A DNA stretch of 64,000 bases, from contig OY744464.1 in NCBI GenBank assembly GCA_963556145.1, forward strand, positions 7,477,508 to 7,541,507, given 5' to 3'. Made by a program: the position numbers and the translations under genes. The notes beneath the pieces are model-generated. The model saw only the letters and a program-made list of their open reading frames with translations, did no database searches and was not told where the DNA came from. Shown piece by piece: positions 1 through 12,235 of the stretch; the stretch's first letter is position 1; each line of letters starts with the position of its first letter. This DNA is from Hygrocybe punicea. Its lineage: Eukaryota > Basidiomycota > Agaricomycetes > Agaricales > Hygrophoraceae.

Positions 1-1171
1 GAATATCATTGACGGAAGCTGCCGTAAGAGATGCGTCTGGCGAGCTCAAGTCGATGAAGATGGTGAAATTTTTAGAGAACAAGAGAACAAAAGCACTCAG
101 TGATGATGTTACGTTTAACATCACCCACTTCCCCTTCGCTGCCACCACCAACTCACCAACCCTTCGCCGCACCGTTATGAGATTCAATTCACACGACTCA
201 CCTTGCGACAAACTGTGGCAAGATAGTATATCGCCGATCCCAGGGCGCAGGAAAAAAGTATTTTCTGTTCGAAGAATGATTTCCGGGCACGCTGCAGCGC
301 TGAAGCGCCGTTGCGTTACTAGAATGTGGTCCAAGGCGGTCCAAGGCCCGCCTATACAGCTTGCGGTACAGCGAACATCTTGCTCCTGGTGGCGCTTACT
401 TAGTTGTGATAAAGCATTGATTATCTGGGTGGTTGGGGCATTTAGGATCGATCGAATTAGTCTGAAACACACGTACACTCCTACAGGTAAGATTCATTCT
501 GAGATCGGGGCCGCGTGATTTTATTAATAAATATCCCTTCAAGAGAGTAATCCCCGCATTGGTCGGATGGTTATGAGGGGCCTTGTTGGACAAAATGATT
601 ATCCTTGAAATTGCTGAATAAACTTTAAACACCATCAATTATCTTTGCACGACACCAACTCCATTTGCACTCCAACAGATTCAATTCACACGACTTCACC
701 TTAACTTCTTACACTTCTGTTTTGCTTCGCACTCTTCCTTCTTTACTTCGTACACTTGTGCTTTCACTTTGCACACTCCACTTTCACTTTGAACACTTGC
801 CCTTTCCACTTCGTACACTCCAAGCCGTGATTTCACACTCCAGAGACAAATAAATATTTAATTATTATTAATACTCTGAATATATTATTGTTGACACTTG
901 CCTTTGCTACCACCAATACTTGTTGTCTCATGGATATTCACGCAGTGATCGGGAAAGTTTGGCGTGAGACTGGTTGCGAACTCATTTTGAAGACACAACT
1001 CACATAATATATCGCCAGAGGATCCAAATGCCGCGGAAGTGGTAAAGATATCTACCGGGCAACTACACCTTGTCCGACCGGAAAACATTCGCTCCTCTAG
1101 GGAGTGCATGTACGTCCCATCTTTACACCGAAACCTTTGTCCTCACATAGCTATTCAGATATAATGAAGCA
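1..1171. other. No supported gene; pyrimidine-rich low-complexity DNA
   Basis: I cannot support a gene here. Open stretches exist on both strands, but none shows a recognisable domain or codon pattern. From about 660 to 850 the plus strand is a degenerate repeat built on ACTTTGCACACT/ACTTCGTACACT words, so the open reading frame across it is a composition effect. The first 60 bases could be the 3' end of an upstream gene, which cannot be judged from this window. Confidence 0.5.
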
Positions 1172-2848
1172 ATGGCGACCATCCGTCGTTTTCCCGCTGT
1201 CGAGCACAATTTTCAGCTTGTCATAACCAGAGTGTACGAAGATGGGGACCAGGAGCTATTAGAGGACGAGGACGAAAGTTCGTGGCCTTCCTTCGCAAGT
1301 TCTCGTTGGAGCATCTTTATCTTAAAATGTTCTGCTGCAGCCGACGAAGAAAGGGTGTTTCTTATCAGCGAAGAATTGGAATTTCGCACAGGTGAAACAG
1401 ATGGCGAACCTACCCTCGTCTGGCGCGATCTCGAGGGCGATGTTGATGAATTCTATGAATTCGTTGCTTCTGGAACCAACGGGCCCACACGCGCGTTCTT
1501 CGAGACGTGTATGTACCGGGCAATGTACGAGCGCAAATACAAGAGGAGTGCAAGTGCTACTCAGGATAAAGATATTGAAGAGTTCATCTGGCGGTCGGTC
1601 TTCATAGCGATTTCGTCATATTAATCTCAACTATCACAGACCCCCGAATATCGAGAAATCTACTCCGCAGCGGAAACCCCCCAACCGCAAACAGACTGCT
1701 GTTTCTTCTCCGAGTACGTCAACTTCCTTTCTACTCCGCAGATCGTTTCTTACGACTTTTTTTATTTACAGCAAGGCCCGTGAAGAGCTTCACAGAGAAT
1801 CTATTCAGTTCCTCGACCGTTTTGTTCGCTCAACATGTCGAGCTCTACCGGTGGGATCTGGACTTGCAGAAATTCCTGAAGCCAGACGAAGAGCTAGGGG
1901 AGAATGCAAGAGACCATTACACGGCCGAGATTATACGGCGGACCGGTTCTGGGTTCGAATATTGGTTGATGGTGTCCAGTGAAGATGGGACTCTACTGGC
2001 TCACAAGATCTCACCCGCGATGAACCAGCGGTGGGCAAACAACATGAAGTCCTTCACCTGGAACCATCTCACCGATAACGGCAAGCAAAGCAGTTGGTGC
2101 CTCAGATTCTTCGGAGAGGAACCGTATTCAGCGTTTCTGAGTGCGTACACCCAAGCTTTATGGGAAAGTTTGCATCAGATTTCGTGGGAGAAGATGAAAG
2201 TGAGCAAACGTTCGGGGGAATCGCTCGCTAGCGATGCTGAATTAAACTTGCACAGAGAGAAGAGCAAGATTATGTTCGTAGCTCGAACGAAGATGTTGAG
2301 ATGCGTGATGTTGAAGGCGAGGAGGAGGATGACGAGACAGTGCAAGCGGAGTTATATCTCGACGACGGTAGGCCTCCAGTACATATTTTCTTAGCATAAT
2401 CGTTGATATAGGATGAAGAGGACGAAAAAGATGAAGAAGACGTGGACGAAGACGTTCCTCCACTCCCGGAAGGCGACCGTAATTCCCAGCTTGCGGTCGG
2501 ATACAAAGGTGATCGTTCATACGTCGTGCGCGGGAGTAACATAGGGGTGTTCAGGCATTCCGGCGACAATGAAGTCAAATATTATGTCACCATCAGCAAG
2601 ATTGCTACGCCGAAAGGAATCGAGTTCAAGCCAGATCATGTTTGTATTTTTTGGTCTTCTCACTCGTCCACAAGGCATAACTCCAGGAATTGAAGGTCAT
2701 GCTGCACGATCGAGACTCCAAGATGGTCCTGATGAATCCTACCGCTCCTCATTCACTCTACAACATGGATATCGAGCGCGGCAAGATTGTGACAAGGATA
2801 TTAAGACCCTTTCACTCGTTTTTGAAGCACCTCGTTGGCGTTTCATAG
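1172..2848 (+). pseudogene. VID27-like gene, N-terminal part only (truncated)
   Basis: VID27 family proteins have an N-terminal PH-like half and a C-terminal WD40-like half, and are linked in yeast to vacuolar import and degradation of gluconeogenic enzymes. Exon 1 (1172-1593) encodes the conserved start of the family and ends in EEFIWR. Short exons follow (1640-1713, 1772-2199, 2256-about 2378, 2412-about 2640, about 2688-2848), joined in frame by GT-AG introns. They encode FEYWL, an acidic EEEDDE stretch, and motifs such as LAVGYKGDRSYVVRGS and KVMLHDRDSKMVLMNP typical of the middle of VID27. After NMDIERGKIV the sequence departs from the family and stops at TAG 2846-2848, so the whole WD40-like half is missing. 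The intron after the acidic exon is either only 33 bp or needs a one-base shift. I infer a truncated duplicate or a gene broken by rearrangement. Confidence 0.8.
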
Positions 2849-3246
2849 TGAAAACTTACTTGCCGCTCGCATGTTTACAAGTCTAGGTTGTTGTACATAC
2901 ATACAGGTCAATGATCAGTGATACGGGTTCTGTGAAGGAGGTGCATGTACGAGTGAACGCTATAGAAACAGTAGTTGTGATGCAGTGAGTGTGAAGGACA
3001 TGGTATGTGATTGGTGGGGGTATGGTGGTCGAACGCAGTCAGAGAATGTCGGATACAGTGTTTTGAAGGGTGTAGGACTCGGATGTGGATGCAGCGCTAC
3101 ACAGTTCTGTAGGGTTTGCTGATGATTGGTACATGATGCATTACGGGTGTGTGAATGTGCTCGGCAGGTTTACTAGCACCATAGAACCAGTCAGTAAAAG
3201 AAATCTAGTAAAATCAGAGTTAACTGACGAAATACAATATTGGCAT
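2849..3246. other. Intergenic, nothing recognised
   Basis: This is the region downstream of the truncated VID27-like gene and of the minus-strand HECT-like gene (tail to tail). No sequence resembling the missing VID27 C-terminal half was seen. Confidence 0.5.
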
Positions 3247-4744
3247 CTACACTTTGTTGAAAGTCTCTGAACCGCTCTCGAGGATCTGTGCAATGGGGAA
3301 TATGCCTTGATGAATCCAACTGTCGAAATCAGAAACGGCAGTTGGTTCGTCAGGCACAGGAGCATTGAGGATGTCCACCAGACCAAGCGTGACTGGGAGA
3401 TCCGCATAATAGAAGCAGCTATGGAACCATAATGGTTGCGCTGGGATCTGTTATCACTGGCTGTCAGCGTTGTCACAAACGTAACAAGGCTTGCTTGCCT
3501 TCCAGTCTGCTGGAGCATCAGCAGGCCTCGTGTGGTTGTTTGCAAACCGCCTGACAAACCGGATCTGAAGATAAAGAGTCATAGAAATCATCAATGATTC
3601 ACCATAACCAACACACCTCCATATCGCGTGCAGGTAAAGCCAGAAAAATGGATCCACTCATGAGCGATGCAAACTGACGAGCCCGGAATCCAGGATCCTT
3701 CTTAGCCTCTCCTCGTAGTTCTTGGTTGATCAGACTGTTATAGACCGGTAGGTCAAGATGGCCACAACCATGTAGATAGCGCTGGAAATGTTTCTTGAAC
3801 CGCTCGGCCAAAAGGCGTAGACGAAGACCATCATAAGGTACATTTTCTTCAAGTTCTGGTGTGCCGGCATGTAAAATGGGAAGAAACGCATTGTCAGCTA
3901 TATGAGGGAAAATGACCCGCTCCAGGACTTGATTGGGTTCCGTGATACGACGACAATACAGTTGTTTCATCAGAAATCTTCCGGATGACATTCTAAATGC
4001 CTGAATGATGCACGTCAGACGATTATCAAAATGTTAAGATATAGAACGTACTGTGGATGCATCAGGAATACTGTCAGATATCTTGACGAACAGTCCTTCA
4101 TTGAATGCCGCAACTTCAGTAGCCTCCAGTTTCCCAACAAGAGTATCATGGAAAACAAGTGACCGGAGAGCCTGCAACTGAGAGGCCTCAAAGTCGGAGA
4201 CATCCTGGTACTAGCAATACTGGTGTCAGAAGTTTCAAACAAAGCACATCGTTCTCAACAAATACCTCAATGTTCAGGTTTGCCAACAAAGACAGGTTTG
4301 TGCTTGTGGCCGGTACAGGTGAGTTGTCGGTGGGCCAATCTGAAAACATTCTTGCAGTTAAAGGAGCCACGGCTGCGATGAATTGCTGATCTTCCAGTAC
4401 GTGATTACCCTGAAGGATGCTGGAAAGAAGAAATGGCGAAATTGGATCGGGGCTTATGCCATGGAAAATAGCTATCATAATGAGGGTTGCGAAAGACTTG
4501 ATCTGGATTCGGCGCTGTGGGGTAGAGTCCAATCTTGGCGCCAACGTGTAGTACCCCTCATCCAGTGTACAGCGCCAAAACCTGGCGTCCATGGTCATCT
4601 TCTGAATTGCTGCCTCGAGCACAGATCGAACTACTCCATCACCAGTTCCTTCACCCCTGAAAACAGTGAGAATGCGCAGAATTGCAAACTCAGGATCAAA
4701 AAACTCACACGTGGAAGGTGCATCAGTAAATTTACACATCCCTT

Positions 4745-6465
4745 TTTTGACACTTTTAGCAACTTGGCCTTTTTTTGGACTACTTGGGCTTTTTCTCTCG
4801 TTTTTTAAAGCTTTTATAGCTACTTTTATTCACCTTTGCAACTTGGCTACTTGTAAGCGATGTTAGCCGATAGTTACTAGTACTAGTAGTAGATCTCTTC
4901 AAATTACTTATAGTTCTACAAGCAAATAAGTTAACAAGTGACATTCTACCACGAAAAATAAGAAGTTGTAAGAACTCACGGAGGCCTAAATAAAGACTTG
5001 GACTGTAGTAGTGGGTGCTTATTGTACGTTTTGGCCCTCGCTGAGTTCACTTACTAGACAGTAAGTTGAAGCACCCCCATCGTCCTTGCTAGTCTTTCGT
5101 CGCAACCGTCATCGTCGTCTCGACGCCGCCGCCAGTGGGTGGTCGCGCTCGTGGTCATGGTTGTCGCCCCGCTGCTGCTGCCAATTGTGGCACGGCGACA
5201 TCCCGGTGCTGCTGCTGGCCTCAGTTGGCGGTGGTGATGGCCAACGTCGTCCCGCGGCCGTCGCTGCCAGTGGGTGGTGGGTCGTCGTCATCGTCGTCCT
5301 GCTGCTGCCGCCAGGTGGCAGTGGTGACAGCGGTCGTCGTCGTCGTTGCCCTGCTTGGTGCTGCCAGTTGGCACTGCTGGTGGCCGCCGCCGCCGTCGTT
5401 GCCCTGCTTGCTGCTGCCAGTTGGCACTGCTGGTGGCCGCCGCCGTCGTCGTTGCCCTGCTTGCTGCTGCCAGTTGGCAGTGCTGGTGGCCGCCACCGCC
5501 GTCGTTGCCCTGCTTGCTGCTGCCAGTTGGCAGTGCTGGTGGCCGCCGCCGTCGTCGTTGCCCTGCTTGCTGCTGCCAGTTGGCACTGCTGGTGGCCGCC
5601 GTCACTGTCCTCTTGCTTGCTGCTGCTAGTTGGGAGCGGTCGTGGTTGCAGTCGTTATCGTTCTGCTGCCAGTTAACAGCGGTGGCCGTCGTCGTCGTCC
5701 GGCTGCTTCTGCCAGTAGGCAGCGGTTGTAGTTGCCGCCGTCCCGCTGCTGCTGCCGGTTGGCCGTGGTGGTGGCGTCGTCTTCTATGTGCCGTCCTGCC
5801 CTGGTTAGCGGGGATTGGGGATGGTGAGGCAGTTGGAGACGTACCTTATCAGAACGGGTGGTCTCATACCTCTCCTTGTCGTTTCTTGTCGACGCCGTCT
5901 TCCCTGTTGCCGTGTTGTCGTGTCTGTGGTCAAAGACTCAAAGGTCAGTGGCGAAAATCGCTAAGTCAGAACTCACAATGTTTGGCACTCCATTTCGCCA
6001 AACTTTGCCAAATGGTCCGTGCGCGACCTCAAAACATATATAAGCTTAACACATATTTATATTTCTCGCACTTGCTTCGGTTTATTCCTCTATCTTTTAG
6101 TGACTTATAGAACAATAACAATAACAATGTATTAGTACTATCGTAAATATATTATAGTCCAATTAAAATTATAAAATTATTTGCCTCATCCCAATGAATG
6201 ATTATCAAGAATATTATATATGGCATTTCTTCACCGTATAGCATTTCTTCACCTTATAAAATTTTCACAGAAATGCCCGCAAAAGTAGGATCACGCAATT
6301 TAGAGAACTTTTTTATGTGCTTTTTATCTACTTTTACGAGAGGTTTGACCTTTTCCAGGCTAAGGGACTCGGCATGGAAAAGGTGAAACTCTTTTCACCT
6401 TTTCCCCCTTTTCCCCCTTGGAAAAGGTGAAAAGGGCCCAAAAAGGGGATATGTAGTTTTACTGA
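4745..6465. mobile_element. Insertion in the HECT-like gene with inverted-repeat ends
   Basis: The block interrupts the HECT-like reading frame. Its left edge reads CATCAGTAAATTTACACATCCC, close to the reverse complement of its right edge (GGGATATGTAGTTTTACTGATG), so the ends are short inverted repeats. No clear target-site duplication could be fixed. The outer parts are AT-rich. The centre (5086-5830) is strongly GC-rich with a tandem repeat and long but low-complexity open frames on both strands. No transposase was seen. A non-autonomous DNA element is the likely class. Confidence 0.45.
5340..5625. repeat. 53-bp minisatellite, about five copies
   Basis: The word CCAGTTGGCA recurs at 5364, 5417, 5470, 5523 and 5576, exactly 53 bp apart, in units made of GCC, GTC and CTG triplets. 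Because 53 is not a multiple of three, each copy is read in a new frame, which explains why all frames look open. I do not count these frames as genes. Confidence 0.85.
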
Positions 6466-8658
6466 TGTGACATTGCTTTTGAAAAACATAGAAGCGATGG
6501 AAGAATTGTTCATAGTCTTGACCCCCAATTCAACCCGACGCTCACGGGTCAGGTTCTGATGACCAGAATACAGTGCAACAACTAATTTGAGAAGGCCCTG
6601 TGCTGCCGAGTCAATATCATGAGCCTTCAAGAAAAACTGATGGTCCATTTCATCCAACAGATCAATACGGCATTCGAGATCAGTCTGCCAGGATGAAAAT
6701 GAGGGGTGCCAGGCATCTGGAAGGGACTGCAGATCAAGGTGGCCTGACACAGGAGATAAAGGCACATCCGGTGGTGGAGAAGGCGTGTCAGGGAAGAACA
6801 GAACTTCTTGGTTTAGGAAGCGGGGAGAAATGTGAAATCCTGGTGAGTTCTGTTCAGAATCAGAAGCCAGAGTACCGACAAATGAAGCTGGCGTATTTAA
6901 ACTGGATGACGATGCTGATGTGGAACCGGAAGCGAGAGTACTGGCAGAGGAAGCAGGAGATATCCGTACAGCAGACGACAAAACAGAAGCCAACAATGGT
7001 GCGTCAGCAGAAACAGCAGTGGAAGATATTGGGGTAGTAGAAGCATTGGTATGCAGCACAAACGATGACCCCAGGAGAGGAGGATGCACAGGTTCACCCG
7101 TTGAGCCATTTGTGTTGGATGAAGCGCTAGGACAGGACTCGAAGCAGGAGGGTGGTTCGCTTTCAGTTAATTCATTAATGGAATTTGTCAGGAATCCATG
7201 TACTGCTCGTGAGGCAAAGCAAGGATGTGGTTGTGCGAGCAACGGTTCAATGGGACCTTGAACTATCCCAAAGGCCGGATCTATGCAAATGCAATGTTTA
7301 TAAGGAAATGACAATCCGATGAAACTGGCGCACAAATTATAAGCAGTGGCCTATCCTGCAGCGGGTTCTTGACTTTCCGAAATGAATTTGAAGAAAGATA
7401 ACCGAGCGTCATTTCGTTGTAACGCAAACTGGCTGGACTGAGTTTCTGATATGGTCCCAACCCTCGCGGGTTGATGCTGTATCCAACCGAAGCCAGACTC
7501 CAGGTCAGCCTCTGGAAGTTCTCTTGATCTACCAGGTTGTCTACCAAACCATTTGTTGCAGCAAGGACAGCAGGATACGGAGGAAGCGCAATGTGATTGT
7601 CGGAACAATGGGAAATAATTTCACGATTCAGGTGAGCAGTGATGTTATCGTCAGGTGAACCGCTATACTGAATATTAAAAAAGAGATTACATGCTTGAAA
7701 GTGCTGGATTTGCAGAGTTAACTTCGTTGTTGCATTGAAAATACGGGGCGTTGGTGGACAGTCTTCGGGATGGAATGCTACGCCATTAGCAAGCTGAACA
7801 TGCTAATGTTACATGTTCTGAATCTAATATAGTTGGTATACGGCTGACTCACAGGATATGGATACAATAAAACATCGAAATAAACTATTTGAACAGATGA
7901 ACTTGAGGCTGTGGAATTTGATGCAACAGTAGCAGGAAATGCATGACGAGGTCGGCGCTGAGTAATACGTGTTGAATTTGAGGGGCGAGAACTGAAATCT
8001 GGTAGAGCTCGAGTTGGAACTTGCTGGCGATGCGACTGGTAAGCTGCAACTCTCCGGTCATTGACAGAACCAGAGAGTGGAGGCTGTGAAGGTGTCCACT
8101 GAGCTACAGGAGTAGACATTGTTGCAAATGGAGGTGGTGGAGGAATTGGTGCAAAGTTGCTTGGGTGTGAGCTGGCCGGCAGCAAATTTGATGTCAACCT
8201 GATTATCACACGAGATCAGTCATGAGTGCATGAGTTGTGAATGACCTGAAGGTAGTTACGTTTCATGTGTCAACCACAGCTGACCACATACACATGGAGT
8301 ACGAGGAAGGGTTGGTTGACTAGTCTGTATAATTTTTCAGCGGATGCATCAGAAACGAGTGTGAGGAATCTCACTGCGTGAAAAGCAGAACAGGATGTTT
8401 GCCGACATCCTCCCTTGGCAGGCAACTCAGGCTCCACAGGGTGGGTGTGTAAACTGTAATAATGCCCGCAATAACATTCACTTTCTTGACGAACATCCTG
8501 GTTGACATGGTAAGCGCAATGATTGAAAATGATATCAAAAGCATACAGTTGCATTGACGGGCACAAATTCAGCACAAATCCCTGAGCATTGTAGGCAGTT
8601 TCGATGTGGAGGAAGGGCCATGGGTGCCGATGGAAAATGACAACGTGCGACAGTCACA

Positions 8659-10490
8659 GTGACTAGACAGGAAGCGTCACTGTTGTGCCACCTACCTATC
8701 CTCATGGACTTACTGCCTCTATACACAATCCGTACTGCTGTTACAGAGATAGGTCACCGAGTGAGTCAGGCACTAAAGACCCAGGTTGGCGACATCGCTC
8801 GGCTACAGGCTCACCGCAATGAATGCCTTCGGTTGATGGTAGTGGTGCAACAAGTACGTTCTTGCAGTGATTTTGACGGAAAACTTATGGATTTCAACAT
8901 TGTAAAGCATGCTTGCATAATTTCGCTGGAGGAAATCATTACAATTGAAGGAAATCTCCAATCTATGATAGCTCATCTCGATGCAGCTAGTTATATTTCG
9001 GCCGATCCACCTGATCCTGGCAGGATCGAAACAACTCGTCTGATCCATTCTGGCCAACCTGGTCGCCCTCAGGTGGAGATTAATCGTGATCTTCTTGCGG
9101 CAGCACTGGAACTGCGTGGTACCACCCATCTTGCACCTGTCTTCAATATTTCAGCTCGTACCATACGCCGTCGTGCCCTGGAGTATGGCATTGTAGATCC
9201 TGGTCCTCCTGTGTACATAGATTATGAAGCAGAAGATGGTTCCACCTTTTGTGTCTATTCTTCATCAACAGCACCAATGTCTGATCTCTCTGATAATGAC
9301 CTTGATACCATCATGCGCCATATCCTCGAAACTTTCCCTTCCTTTGGTCGGAGGATGATCAATGGACATCTTCAACACATGGGACATCGAATTCCACGAG
9401 ACCGCCTGCGTGCTTCATACATTCGTGTCCATGGCCCTCCTGTTGCTACTTTTGGGTCACGTCGAATTGAACGGAGAGTATACTCAGTTGCTGGACCTAA
9501 TTCCCTGGCTCACCATGATGGACAGCATGGCAGGTTTTATTTTTATCCAATTCCGATTTGAGCTGACTTGTATGTAAGGTTTAATACGATGGAAGATCGT
9601 CATACACGCTTTTATAGATGGATTCTCCAGGCTTGTGACTGGGATTCGTGCTAGCGACAATAATCGTGCTCGGACAGTTTTAGATCTGTTCATGGAGGTT
9701 GTTGAAGAGCATGGCCTACCAAGTCGAGTCCGTGGTGACCATGGGACAGAAAACCTGCTCGTTGCAGCGTTCATGGAGAGTACTTGAGGTGTTGCAAGGG
9801 GGTCATATATCTGGGGAAGGTGGGCATATATAATGCATCTCTGGATTAATAGTAATCGCTATCCAATCTAGGAGTGTCCACAACATACGCATAGAGCGTC
9901 TTTGGGTTGATGTGACATCTGGATTTGGGAAGAAATGGAAATCGTTCTTTCAAGATCTCGAGCTCTACGACGGACTAAACACTGACTCCGATGCACATAT
10001 CTGGCTGCTTCATCACTGCTTCCTGTCGGCAATTAATCAAGATGCACTGGAATGGGCGGAAGCATGGAACACCCACAGTCTCAGTATTCGTGGAGAGAGG
10101 CAACGAAGCCCCCGGGACATGTTCCTATTCGGCATGATCCAGAATGGACCTAGGGGACTAGCTGGAATCCAGGAACCTGAGCTAGAGGACATTGTCGAAG
10201 CTGAAGTGGCGGGATATGGCATTGATTGGGAGGCATTAGACGATGAACAGGTCCGCATCCACCATGATATAGCAAATCCCAATGAACACTTTGCTGACAA
10301 TCCATTCATCACACACGAACCTGAACGCCTGTCCAATGTCGAGGTGCTCGAACCCAACTGCCCGTTGTCACCTGATCAGTTAGACCGTCTTGATTCTCAA
10401 CTCAACACACTTCGCTTGCGTACAATGGAGGGCTATCGTCTTCGGTGGATTACTGGACTGCAAATGTGTCAAGAAATGTTTGGCCAATGA
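8659..10490 (+). pseudogene. DDE integrase-core domain protein (rva_4-like), with premature stop
   Basis: The likely start is ATG 8704 (MDLLPLYTIRTA), with an alternative at 8659. The N-terminal part includes a helix-turn-helix-like stretch (ALELRGTTHLAPVFNISARTIRRR). The catalytic core shows HHDGQHG (first Asp, about 9520), IHAFIDGFSRL, RGDHGTEN (second Asp, about 9740) and RIERLWVDV (Glu, about 9890), the D-D-E layout of retroviral-type integrase folds. The first intron would be GC-AG type (about 9532-9588), the second GT-AG (9820-9871). An in-frame TGA at 9785-9787 lies between the second Asp and the Glu, where relatives read through. The C-terminal exon runs intact to 10490. Proteins like this are common and repetitive in agaricomycetes, probably as transposon or domesticated-transposon genes. 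No terminal repeats were identified around it. It shares a short 5' region with the divergent HECT-like gene. Confidence 0.75.
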
Positions 10491-11837
10491 AATTGGCTGT
10501 CCAAAAACAACGGGAGTATTACTGGCACGAACTGCGCAGATACCGTGTAGAATTGTATGTGTAGCCTCAACTTGAAGCTGGTATTCCTGCTAACACCAGC
10601 GTGTTTTCCCCAGGCGATTCACCGCTTGCCAGCGCTTTACAGACCATCCGACTTTCGACCCTTACAAGCGATCCAATTGGCAAACCACTGACAGTAAACT
10701 CTGGTACTATTTCTTGATCTCTTCTCTGTCTCCCATGCCATTCCCATCAGCATCACTTTCTTGTAAACTCTTAGCGATGTTTTCCATAGTTTCAGCCCAC
10801 ATTGACTCGATATGATGATTGTGGAATGAACCGAAGATTAGCGTAGTTGAGCTGACGGTTATGAGTGAGTTGATTATGTCCAAAATCCAAAATACGTACC
10901 TTTGTGCAGAGATAGGTTCGAACACTTGCCTGCCCCCAAAGTCACTACTGCACGGAGTCTGTGGTTTGGCTCAAATATTTCAAGTAAGCGAGAGAAAACG
11001 AAGCCAGGTAGGGAAACATTATTACCCTCACTTGAACGCACTGCCATGGGGTTTGCAATCAGAAATCAAGCACCAGAGGATGTTATATACCTGCAGAAGG
11101 CATTCTTCTGTTTGGTGCAAGGCAAAGCAAGAACTTGTGCGTTTTGTGCGTTCAGCTCCGAGGGATTGTACATGCTTCTTGTCAATTAACTCCCCCTCAG
11201 ATGCCGAGCTTGCTCAAGTTGGGAATTTATCACGTCCAACCCATATCGTTATCGAGTCATCCGCGGCCCCAGCCAACATGTCCCGCTGTGTCACATCGTC
11301 CATTAGCTGTTCGCCTTCTTCCCCCGGCCGCCCGTGGCGCAAAGACCCCCCACCATGACCCAACCACGCCCACCAGCATATCTGCAACAAGCACACAACC
11401 TCCAACCTCCACCCGGCTCCGGCTTCAACCCCTAATTCCCCCACGGGCCCCACCCAAACAGCCCATCCTGCTCACCACTACCCCCGCAGTGAGCTCATCT
11501 TCTCCTTGCACGCCGACCGCTCCATCCACTAGGCATAAGACGCATACGACAATGACTATGACAACGACGACAATGACGGGGATGGGGATGCGTATGAGGT
11601 CGGGGACGGTGTAGCGCGAGGCTGGGAAGGTGGTGCACCCACCTGCACAAGTAAGTTCCCTAACCCCTCGCTCTCCACTAACCTTCTGCAACCACAGATA
11701 AGCCCGCGATGGCGGTGACGGCAGCGACGGGTGAGGATGAGACCTGGGGTAGACGGCGCCATCAGAAAGGGGAACGAGGACGACGAGTCCCTGCCCCTCC
11801 CTGATGCCCAGCCCCTGCCCTCCATCCCCAAGCCAGA

Positions 11838-11890
11838 CCTCGCGAACACGTATGGCCGCGTCAATTGACGCGTGCACGACATTCGCGAGG
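11838..11890. repeat. Compound palindrome, copy 1
   Basis: The outer arms are CCTCGCGAA and TTCGCGAGG, and the centre is GCGTCAATTGACGC, in 53 bp. Four more copies of the same layout lie at 51,189, 51,296, 55,027 and 56,209, the last three or four inside hAT-like elements. The arms here are perfect. Confidence 0.8.
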
Positions 11891-12095
11891 TCATTCTCTA
11901 TTACCTGCCCTTTCCAGCAGCAAATGCACCATAACAACACCGAGACAACCTCCCTCCCTCCCATCTCCCCCGCCCCTGCCATTGCCGCCACCCACCTGTC
12001 GTCCTTTTCATACAGTATTTATTATAGTAATTTACCTCATTAATAATGAGATCTTTTATTCAAGTTGCTCTTATGGAAGGAAATACAATGAGAGT

Positions 12096-12235
12096 AGTAC
12101 AAAAGAAATTGAAATTGGTGTTAAAATAGTTGTCGCAGGTGAGAAGCTAATTGAAACTTGTGCCAAGTTCAATGAAAATAGTACAAAAGAAATTGAAACT
12201 GGTGTTAAAATAGTTGTTGCAGGTGCCAAGTTCAT
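12096..12235 (+). repeat. Two-unit 84-bp direct repeat
   Basis: AGTACAAAAGAAATTG occurs at 12,096 and again at 12,180, with the following 30 bases nearly identical. At 84 bp (28 codons) the frame is kept, giving two similar peptide units with STKEIEIGVKIVVAG. No start, flanking exons or family was recognised. Confidence 0.6.

Larger units (their letters stand above)
3247..8575 (-). pseudogene. HECT-like domain protein with cysteine-rich N-terminal module, split by an insertion
   Basis: This is a multi-exon minus-strand gene. The N-terminal exon (about 8575-8370) has a Cys/His module (HCAYHV, ECYCGHYYSLHTHP, GGCRQTSC). A Ser/Pro-rich linker follows (8209-7780), then further exons at 7760-7350 and 7335-6480. 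The C-terminal half restarts at about 4735 with APSTCEFFDPEF, then GDGVVRSVLEAAIQKM, FLLSSILQGN, and about 4165-4040 and 3991-3610. The last exons end in FHSCFYYADLP, stop at 3247. HSCF followed by DLP is the arrangement around the catalytic cysteine of HECT ubiquitin ligases (TCxN...LP.Y), so the putative active-site Cys (codon 3415-3417) is present. Such proteins are, to my recollection, expanded in agaricomycetes with no defined role. About 1.7 kb of unrelated DNA (about 4750-6460) separates the two halves, so the gene is probably dead unless that block is spliced out as a giant intron. It lies head to head with the integrase gene at 8.66 kb. Confidence 0.6.

Noticed and set aside
9..518. 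169-residue open frame at the left edge
   Set aside because: No domain, poor start context and no sign of splicing or conservation that I can judge.
5086..6110. Overlapping 164-254-residue frames on both strands
   Set aside because: They are produced by a 53-bp GC-rich minisatellite that changes frame every unit. No start context or domain supports a gene.
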